Below, in pieces: positions 56,656-64,000 of a stretch of DNA of 64,000 nucleotides. Under the pieces are notes generated by a model. The model saw only the letters and a program-made list of their open reading frames with translations. It ran no database searches and had not been told where the DNA came from. Position 1 is the stretch's first letter, and each line of letters begins with the position of its first letter. Source of the DNA: Chenopodium formosanum (Eukaryota; Streptophyta; Magnoliopsida; Caryophyllales; Amaranthaceae); assembly GCA_024500155.1 (NCBI GenBank), contig CM044868.1, positions 46,722,165 to 46,786,164 of the forward strand, in the 5' to 3' direction. A program made the position numbers and the translations under genes.

Positions 56656-57316
56656 GTGTATACATCATCATGCCAACACCTGTAATTTGCTATTTAAAGA
56701 ACAAAGTAGTTGACAAGTGAGGAGCATAGGTCTTGTATTTATAAGGTTAGCCTGATTTGTTAAAGGATATGCCACCTACAAACAAAGAAACTAACCTTGA
56801 ATGCTTAAAGGGGTTAGGGTGCTAAAATCAGGTTCAAGAAAAGCTACGATAATGATCTCAAAATATATATTCTTCAAACATGAGTACATGACAATATAAT
56901 TAAATAACAAAATTAAAAGCTTCTACGTTACTATACCTATATTGAATTAAACTAGGTTTTTAGTGTTGGAAATTTGATAAGATAAACCAAGGCAATGAAA
57001 CTTGCTACACTTTAAAAAAAATTTAATTGCTGTTACTAGTAAAACTTTAATTAAAAACATAATTTGCATGCTCAATTATAAGCGAAAGAATTATTGGCTC
57101 CTAAAGACTGTCTAAAGCAGTAATATATTTTTTTTCCTTGTAATCTCCTTGTTTCTTTTGTTTCCTCTAGTTAAGTCTTATTCATTAAGTTCACATTCTT
57201 GTGTCAATCTCCTGCTCACCTAAAGTAAGCCCTAAGTAGGGACTTGAATATTCACCTCCATGGACATCCTTCTTTTTTTCCTTGTTTGAGAACTTAACTG
57301 GAATGGATTCAGATCA
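56656..57316. other. Intron sequence without visible features
   Basis: AT-rich, no gene, repeat or RNA signal that I can support. Confidence 0.5.
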
Positions 57317-57603
57317 TGTAATGAACTGACTTAGGGGAGGGTATTATGGGTAGTTTAGTATGTTAGTAGTGATCAAATGTAGTATGGGCAATATGGGAAG
57401 TCTAGTGTTATTAGGTTAGTAGTTGTGAGCCTTAGTATAAATAGGGAAAGGAGAGAAAGGAGAGGCAGACAGAAAATTATTGTAGTAAGTTCTTGGAGAG
57501 TGATGGCCTAAAGCCATTTACGTTGTACGCAAGCCTTTTGCCTTATCTATGAAAATTAACCTTCCGACCAAATATTATTATGTGAACCACCATGTTCGTT
57601 GCA
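57317..57603 (+). mobile_element. LTR of a truncated retrotransposon
   Basis: It ends TTCGTTGCA at 57603 next to an initiator-Met PBS and contains a TATA box (gtataaatagg at about 57434). The start is a guess at TGTAATGAACTGAC, by analogy with the related LTRs near 61012 that also begin TG and soon read AGGGGA.GGGTAT. Confidence 0.6.
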
Positions 57604-57605
57604 AT

Positions 57606-57770
57606 TGGTATCAGAGCCGCCATGGCATCGACGCCACTGACGGTCACATCTACGCCAGTGGCCGCACTCTAAGAGCGGGTAGAAGAAACTCTTGACAAGA
57701 TTGGTTATGGCAAAAACTCTCTCCAGCAAATTCTGATGAAGAGCCCGGTAGAGGAGGCGCCCAAGATGTC
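57606..57770 (+). pseudogene. PBS and start of gag of the truncated element
   Basis: TGGTATCAGAGCC (57606-57618) is a perfect initiator-Met PBS. ATG at 57622 starts MASTPLTVTSTPVAAL, a stop follows, then ERVEETLDKIGYGKNSL. After about 50 codons the similarity to a gag leader ends, so the element is truncated here. Confidence 0.55.
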
Positions 57771-58038
57771 GTAAAAAAATATCAACACAAATTTTCTCAA
57801 ATATGGCCGGAACACGTCGTTCAAGATAATTACTACTGGCTGCTGTTTTTTTCTTATGTGCTGCTCCTTTCCCATCATTTGCTGCCATCTGTTCTGTGTT
57901 GATTGGGGTGGGTGCATTTGGCTGCTCTGCCTTTTTAATGATTTGTACATTTTTCCCATTGAATGTCTTTCTAACCAATGGATAGCACCAAGTTTTAACT
58001 ATATGCTCTTCCCTAGCATTGCATAGGAATAAAGCCAC
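57771..58038 (-). pseudogene. Exon-like segment of an unidentified gene
   Basis: The minus strand follows an acceptor (AACTTCCCAG) with an uninterrupted frame: VALFLCNAREEHIVKTWCYP, VRKTFNGKNVQIIKKAEQ, ANDGKGAAHKKKTAASSNY, LERRVPAIFEKI. The frame remains open into the truncated element. I do not recognise the family. It lies antisense within host intron 2. Confidence 0.45.
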
Positions 58039-59092
58039 CTGGGAAGTTTTTAAATTTATAAACCAGTAAAGTTACTAAGCTTATATAGAGTCAGAGCTTC
58101 AAAGTTTGATACAAATTTTAGTTAACTTTTGTTGTTAGTCTGCTGATCATATAAATACTTTAAAACTTTAAAAGTGTTTGGGATATTTGGGCTAGCATGG
58201 GTGGACCAGGTGGTATATTAGTGCTTTATCACAGAACAAGTGCAAATCAACTATGAGACGTTTGAATCCCTGTGGTGAGATACGGGTTGGGGCAAGATAC
58301 ATAAATCACTACCTAGTATGAGTAATTATATACACTATAACAGAGACTTGTGTAGGCATGCAGGACATGAAACTGTCTAATGGAGACTTGCTACCCATAA
58401 CATCAGGAAAACATTCATGAAATTAAGCTACATGTTCAGGGCTTTTAAAGTTTCCAGATGCTAAATATCTCATGCCGTAAAGACATTGCTGAATTTATTT
58501 ATTTTTAGCTGATTTAGAAATTTGAGAAATAGCTTGATCCTGATTTTTACATTGTAGTGATTGTACCACTCAGCCTTATATTATAGTGGGACAAAGTTTT
58601 GATTTAGGGGACTCTTTCTTTTTAATACTACACATACTCTCCATTGATCATATTTCAACCATCACCAATCAGGGTTTTTTTTGGGTTATATTTTATTATA
58701 TTTTTCTTTTTTTTCTTTTTCTTTTCTGATCAATCAAATACTCATAATTGCTCACTTTTTGAGATGCTAAGAGTTTTGGGATAAAATAATTGATATGCAA
58801 GAAACATATGAATACTATTTACCAATCACAACGTTTAAAGAATTCAAGCTTTTGAATTTTCAATCATACACAAAATTAGTTGAAGATTATGTCTCACAAA
58901 GATTAATACGCTCGCAAAGATACGAGGAGAAATAATGTCATTAATTTATAACATGCTAAAATTTTGCTTGCAAAGTATCTCCCATTATTTTATGCTATGG
59001 TTATCACCGGACACCCCCCCTCTCCCTCACTACCACCACCACCACCACCACACACGGAGGTTGGTTTTTTTTACTCTCTTAAAGTGAATGTG

Positions 59093-59131
<39 letters not shown>

Positions 59132-59201
59132 TAATTTATTTATTTTTGTTTATTGTTTTGGTGTTTTATAATTTAATCCAAATGTTTACCTCTTGTTGTA
59201 G

Positions 59202-59268
59202 AACAAGCTATTGAACAACCAAATGGTTATGGAAGAGATTGTGGCAGAGATGTCAATGTGTTTCAAAG
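59202..59268 (+). CDS. Host gene exon 3 (SSUH2-homolog-like)
   Basis: Acceptor TTGTTGTAG, donor CAAAG|GTACTT. In frame from exon 2 it reads EQAIEQPNGYGRDCGRDVNV then FQ and the first two bases of an Arg codon. This is the short segment (EQAI..GYGG..) expected to precede the conserved QILDEVEIRELL region in this family (family sequence from memory). The next exon was not found before 64000, so intron 3 is at least 4.7 kb. Confidence 0.75.
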
Positions 59269-60757
59269 GTACTTTTGTAGCTGTTGTTACATATTAAGTG
59301 TTGGTTGTTAATTTTAAAATTGCACTTTCTATTTATCATTCCTGGTATTTGGACTTCAAAATTTTAATATTAATTATGTTAATTTTCACTATTAATGCTT
59401 CGATTCGGATGTTGTGAGGGTGTTTTCATTTTAATTAAGAACTATAAAACTCATTTCATTGAAAATTCATATATGGTCACCACTACCTCTTTTACGATGG
59501 GTTCATCTTGCTCCATTTTCTCCTTTATTAGAGTTAGAACTACATAGGGAGAGGTAAGGAGGGAGAGTAAAACGAGAGAGGAGGGGTGGGGAGGTAAAAT
59601 TAACTGATAAAATATAAATAGCCCTTAAAATGCACCTTTGTGTTACAATTCTTACAAAAGTGTATAGCTTTATACTTATCTTGCAATTTCTAGTGAAATG
59701 TAGGAAATTTTCATAGGTAACCTTACACATCACTTTTGATTTAGTAATAACAAAAAGGGTAGTGTTCATGGTAATCTTGTTTGATTATATTTTACTATTT
59801 TTAGGACTAATGAGCATTTAAGCGTTCGTTTAATTTGTTTAGGTAGATAGTATAATGTGAACACATCTAGGGGAAGCCATCTTCTCTCTACTTCCTTGTT
59901 CCTCATCCACCCTTCCTTTCTCCTCCTTTAAAGCTCCTCCTTTTCTCTCCTCTTATTCTCCCTTTTAGCGTTATTATCTTAATTTGTCTGTCAATCAAAA
60001 TTTGAGCTTCAACAACCATCAACTATGATGGATGGAGAAGTAAGAAGAAGGGTCCACTTCCCCTCGTCGTATTTGATCAACTGACCTATCAATTTTTAAA
60101 GTTTTAATTTAACTAATTTTAGTCATCTAAATGCGTATAAAAAAGATTAAATTTCTTATTAAAGGGGAGGGGGTGGGAAATTAAAGATAAGAGATAAAAA
60201 TAGCTCATTGAATTAACTCGGGATAGTGTCGAAGTTGGATAGTGGCAAGGCAATAGCGGAGAATAGAAAGGTTTGCATTGCTAGTAGTCTTGGTGGCTAA
60301 TGTTGGCGCTACTTTGTTAAAGGTAGTAGGGTGGGTTTGCATGTGGTGAGTTTTACAATGTCGGAGGTGCGAAAGTGAGAAGCTGTTGTGAACCTGTGAT
60401 TATGGAGAAGAGAGAAAAATTGATGGAATAGGAAAAAAAAAAAGTGGACAGAAAATGGGGTGTGTAGGAGTATCGGTGTAATTCTAACTTAGATTATTAG
60501 AAGATCCACTAATGTTGTCAATAAAGGGTTATCACTAATAAATTTTTTATTTTATTTTATTTTTTTTCTCGGTGATTTTAATGAAGAGTACAGGGTTATT
60601 GCTAATAGTTTTAATTTTTGTGATATTAATCAAGACTAGAGGGTTATTTCTAATAAAATCTGTCATATAATTACCAAATGAAAAGTGTAATCCCATGGGT
60701 GTATGCAAGGAACCAACCCAATGGTCAGCCAAGCCTGTTATACAATTTACATATGCT
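59269..60757 (+). other. Host intron 3, first part
   Basis: No gene or repeat I can name. Low-complexity purine-rich pieces lie at 60155-60190, 60430-60450 and 60545-60570. Confidence 0.5.
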
Positions 60758-61011
60758 TGCAGGAAAGCAAATCAGCCTCAACATCAATTTGAGCTAGAAT
60801 AATCAGTTATGGAGTTTGTTAGCCTTTGGGGGCAATTTTGTAATTCATTCCTAGTTTGTTATTTCCCTTAAGTCAGCTAGTTTGTTATGAGGAGTTTTGT
60901 ATTAAATAGGAGGACTGCTTGGTGAGAAGGGCATGCAAAATTATATTGTGATAAACAGCTTGGAGAGATTTCCTTCCTCTCGAAAGAAGGGGGATTGTAT
61001 TGCTGATTACA

Positions 61012-62740
61012 TGCTAGGAACAGAGTATACATAATCACACACATAGTATTAGGAGGCACGATTGATATGATGTATTGATAATCAGAGTAATTAACCAACA
61101 CAACTCTCCTTCTTTCGAGAGGAAGGATTCTCTCCAACAAACTTCACTCTAAACAATATTCAGCATAATCATTATTCCTCCTAATGAGGCCTATTTACAG
61201 ATAAACTCTCATAACAAACTCTAACTTATTCCCCAAGCTACTATTAATAGACTGTGACTAACATACCCTTCCCCTAAATATTGATTCCTTGCAAATAGAT
61301 GAATTATGAGAAAGGGTGCTGTGTTGGGTCATATAATGAGAGTTAGGATAAAGGAGGCTGATATTTTGGGGCTGAGAAATGGGCCTATTGTTAATAAGCC
61401 CAACTTTCAACATAGGATTCAAAATAAGTGGGCCTTGCCTCTAACATCCCTTCACCGATTTTAATTGGATTTGCCTGCTGACTCCCTTCTTTTTGAGCTG
61501 AGGGTGACCCAAGCAGTAGAGCTGTCATGTCATCTTACTGTTACTACCCTTGTCAACCTTTTGTTCATTACCATATTGCTCTTACTAGCATCTTCTAGGA
61601 TTATCTTCTTTTCCAAGTCAGTAAAGCTTCTACCATACTCACCCTCTTCTGGATTTCTGCAGCAAGTCCCACAATTAATCACCACCACCAGCTTGCTCGA
61701 TGTTACCACCGCCACCGAATTTGCCGTCGCCGGAATTATCTGATCTACATCCACTCACCATGATTCTCGGCCCCTGATTTGTGCTCTTCTTCGTCCGAAA
61801 GCCAAACATCCCACCACCACTACAAATTTCGACACAACCTCCTGGACCACCACCCGAACCACAGCATCCGGCGCCACCTCTCTCAAATATTCCACCATAC
61901 AAACTACCAACAAAACCACATGCCTTATTTCTCAACCCACCGCTCTCAAAAATCACTGCCAACACCACTCACAAGGCGCACCACCACTGTTAAATCCACC
62001 TGCAAACTCACTACGGCTTCCACAAGCACCTCCACGAGATCCTCCACCAAATTTCTCCATCACCACGCCACCATTGAAGCTGCTAATGGAGCAAAAGTTT
62101 TGTTCACATCTGAAATTTCCTCACCTATGGATATGGTGGCTAACTGCAACTCCTCACCGGTGAGGATGTTCTCTGGCACTTCCTCTTCCTCCATTAAATC
62201 TGCTTGGTTCTCTCCATCCTCAAGCTCTTCTTCCATTTCCTTCAAACTCCAAATTCACGGAAGAGAAAATCGGAGAAAAAACATCATCAATATATTTCTC
62301 CAGATTTCTTTGAAGGTTATCAACAATTCTCTTCGTGGATTCCTCCATCCTTTCGGAGAATTGCTCAAGTGAATGTGACCAAATCGGAGCTCCGGTGACC
62401 TCCATTTTTTTTTTGGAAAACAAAATTTTAGTGGCTTAAACTACCGGGATGAACTGCTATTTGCTAGGAACTAGGAGTAGAATAGAGTATACACAATGAC
62501 ACACAGTATTAGGAGGCACAATTGATATGATGTATTGATAATGAGTAATTAACCAATACAACTCTCCTTTTTTCGAGAGGCTCTCAAACAAACTTCACTC
62601 TAAACAGTATTTAGCATAATCATTATTCCTCCTAATGAGGCCTATTTATAGATAAACTCTCATAAAAAACTCTTACTTATTCCCCAAGTACTAATAGGCT
62701 GTGACTAACATACCCTTCCCCTAAATATTAATTCCTTGCA
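61012..62740 (-). mobile_element. Mini LTR retrotransposon, 1.73 kb, inverted in a related LTR
   Basis: LTRs 61012-61293 and 62462-62740 (about 280 bp; minus strand TGCAAGGAAT ... GTTCCTAGCA) flank 1.17 kb. The target duplication is TTACA (61007-61011 and 62741-62745). Its LTR shares the TTCCTCTCGAAAGAAGG and GTTTGTTATGAG..TAAATAGG segments with the LTR it interrupts, but in the opposite direction, so together they form an inverted repeat around 60961-61135. No standard PBS is seen after the 62462 LTR. Confidence 0.9.
61675..62405 (-). pseudogene. Unidentified coding remnant of the mini element
   Basis: Just inside the right LTR the minus strand begins MEVTGAPIWSHSLEQFSERM and IVDNLQRNLEKYIDDVFSPI, then (other frame) an acidic stretch MKEMEEELEDGENQADLMEE, and finally a Gly/Cys-rich stretch (GSGGGPGGCVEICSGGGMFG). 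Frames change at about 62230 and again further on. No gag, protease or polymerase motif is recognisable. It may be a host-derived or residual element gene. Confidence 0.4.
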
Positions 62741-62871
62741 TTACACCGATCTTCAATACAAATATCGGTTACTATAGCTAATTTCCTTTTCAGTACCTTT
62801 CTAGAATATCCTAATCTGATCCAAGTCCTAGCAAAGTGGTAACAAAGCAATCACGATCCTTGTTGGAGAAG

Positions 62872-64000
62872 ATGACTCGCCTTACTCATGGTCTAACGCT
62901 TGGATTTGCTACAATAGGAGATTGCTAGGTACCGGCACATGTAGCTCAGGAGATCACTACGGCATTGGCGGCGTTTAAATCAGACCTCATGTCGAGCTTG
63001 CTGCTGGAAAGAAAATCGCTCGTCAGGGGTGAATGGGCCACAATATCAGTGGGACTACCCATTCGCCGGCGCACAATCGCATCTGGGTTATAGTGACGGT
63101 GTCTATAAAGGGGGTAATCGAACTGGAAAATGAGGAAACTCAATTTATCCCTGTTTAATGGTACAGGCGGTTGGATCTTTAAGAGATTCTTCTATTTTTA
63201 TCGATTGACTGATATCATCTGGAGGTGGCTATTGTCGCGCTTTACAGAGACGCTTTGCTCTGATATCAGTGGGAGAATCGACGTCATCCCTTATTGACGT
63301 GGAAAACCCTAGTTTCAGGACCACCGCCACCGGCACGCTGCACGAGCTATTAGCCTTGATCGAAGGTGTGCCTGGTTATAGGCGTCGCTTCATCGAGCTA
63401 TTAGCCCTGATCGAAGGTGTGCCCGAGGAAATTGCAAAAGGCCAATATATAAATGGCTTGAACAAAGAGATACGAGTCGAGGTTCGGATCTTAGATTCAG
63501 TTACCTTGGACCAGGCCATGGAGTTGTCAATGCGGATTGAGGAGAAGTTGAGGCTCAGCCCAAGGCTGAAATCAAATCAGGAGGCAGTTTACCTAATTGT
63601 AAAACCCCATACCCGGCCTACAGATCCAACCCACATTCCACCGACCAAAATAATACGACCCTAAACACTAACCCAACCCTAAACACGAACCCAAACCTAC
63701 ACACTTCTACCCAAACTTACCCAAATCATTCCACCTACAACAACCACAAACTAGCCGAAGAAATAAGGCGGTTATCGGAAAAAGAAGTTCAGCAGAAACG
63801 GGAACAAGGATTATGTTTTGGATGTGACGAGAAGTGGCACATTAATCATCGTTGTCGCCTGGAGCTTAGTGTTTTGCTCACGGTTGTTGACGAAGAGGAG
63901 GAAAACGGTGACACTGATGAACTCGCCGCCGTTGAGATTGATAAACCCACACCACTGCCTATCTGCCTCCCTTTGGAACTTAACCCAGAAGTCTCAGCTC
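62872..64000 (+). pseudogene. gag of the right-edge gypsy element (partial)
   Basis: Starts after the PBS (MTRLTHGLTLGF, then a stop) and runs off the window. Recognisable parts are KLNLSLFNGTGGWIFKRFF (63137 on), then after a frameshift the C-terminal capsid PEEIAKGQYINGLNKEIRVE and LDQAMELSMRIEE (63424-63570). A linker rich in Thr/Pro follows, then the zinc knuckle CFGCDEKWHINHRC (63814-63855, C-X2-C-X4-H-X4-C) and LSVLLTVVDEEEE. This pattern is common in plant chromovirus-type gypsy gag. A 51-base in-frame repeat offset (63343 and 63394) duplicates ELLALIEGVP. Confidence 0.8.

Larger units (their letters stand above)
41895..59201 (+). other. Host gene intron 2, 17.3 kb, filled with retroelements
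   Basis: Begins GTATGT and ends TTGTTGTAG. Going along it: 41895-43528 AT-rich DNA with no gene (39-base T tract at 43143-43181); copia-type LTR split by the 10.4 kb Tat element; solo Ogre-like LTR (54643-56650); truncated LTR element (57317-57770); exon-like minus-strand segment (57771-58038); then 58039-59201 with only a CCA repeat (59029-59052) and a T tract (59094-59128). Splicing across it is required to join exons 2 and 3 in frame (phase 1). Confidence 0.75.
60758..62833 (+). mobile_element. 5' LTR of the right-edge gypsy element, split by a mini element
   Basis: The LTR occupies 60758-61011 and 62746-62833 (342 bp in all), with a TATA-like gtattaaatagg at about 60901 and ending AGTCCTAGCA. 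The PBS-like TGGTAACAAAGC follows at 62837-62848 (initiator-Met type with mismatches). Its start TGCAGGAAAGCAAATC is inferred from the related LTR that begins TGCAAGGAATCAATAT. Confidence 0.7.

Overview
This is a plant nuclear window, almost certainly an angiosperm and probably a eudicot. It is AT-rich, its only convincing host gene has short exons with GT-AG introns, and most of it is LTR retrotransposon of lineages restricted to plants (Tekay chromovirus, Tat/Ogre-like and Athila-like Ty3/gypsy elements, copia-type LTRs). Stowaway-type and CACTA non-autonomous DNA transposons also occur. I see no prokaryotic genes, rRNA or tRNA genes, or CRISPR arrays.

Layout. 1-5383 is the minus-strand 5' end of a decayed gypsy element (LTR 3723-5383, PBS, gag and protease remnants) carrying a 646 bp CACTA insertion. 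That element abuts the PBS of an older Ogre-like LTR (5395-16254). The older LTR is split by a nearly intact, pol-less Athila-like element (7429-16202). 16255-20402 is another Ogre-like LTR plus leader. 20403-28858 is gene-poor DNA with a solo LTR (22146-23968), degenerate repeats and minus-strand exon relics, including two exons of the pyruvate dehydrogenase E2 gene. 28859-40964 is a three-layer nest: a small Stowaway-like MITE, holding a second MITE, holding an 11.8 kb Tekay chromovirus on the minus strand.

41512-59268 holds the first three coding exons of a host gene that resembles plant SSUH2-homolog (DnaJ-type zinc-finger-like) proteins. Its second intron is 17.3 kb, inflated by a copia-type LTR that was itself split by a 10.4 kb Tat element (43765-54199), plus a solo LTR and a truncated LTR element. 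60758-64000 is the 5' end of another gypsy element, whose LTR is interrupted by a 1.7 kb mini LTR element from a related family inserted in opposite orientation.

The most unusual system is in the Tat element. Besides a broken sense gag-pol with two RNase H domains, it carries a five-exon antisense gene (about 53577 down to 50671). That gene has its own TATA box, G-box-rich upstream DNA and canonical introns. The first codons of its coding sequence spell MARTKQTAR, identical to the start of histone H3. It looks like a retroelement accessory protein with a histone-tail mimic. Element boundaries are supported by target-site duplications at eight places: AAT, AAGGT/AAGGA, TTACC, ATGTG, ATGTT, GTCAC, TTACA, and TA for both MITEs. 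These allow a relative insertion order to be read directly.
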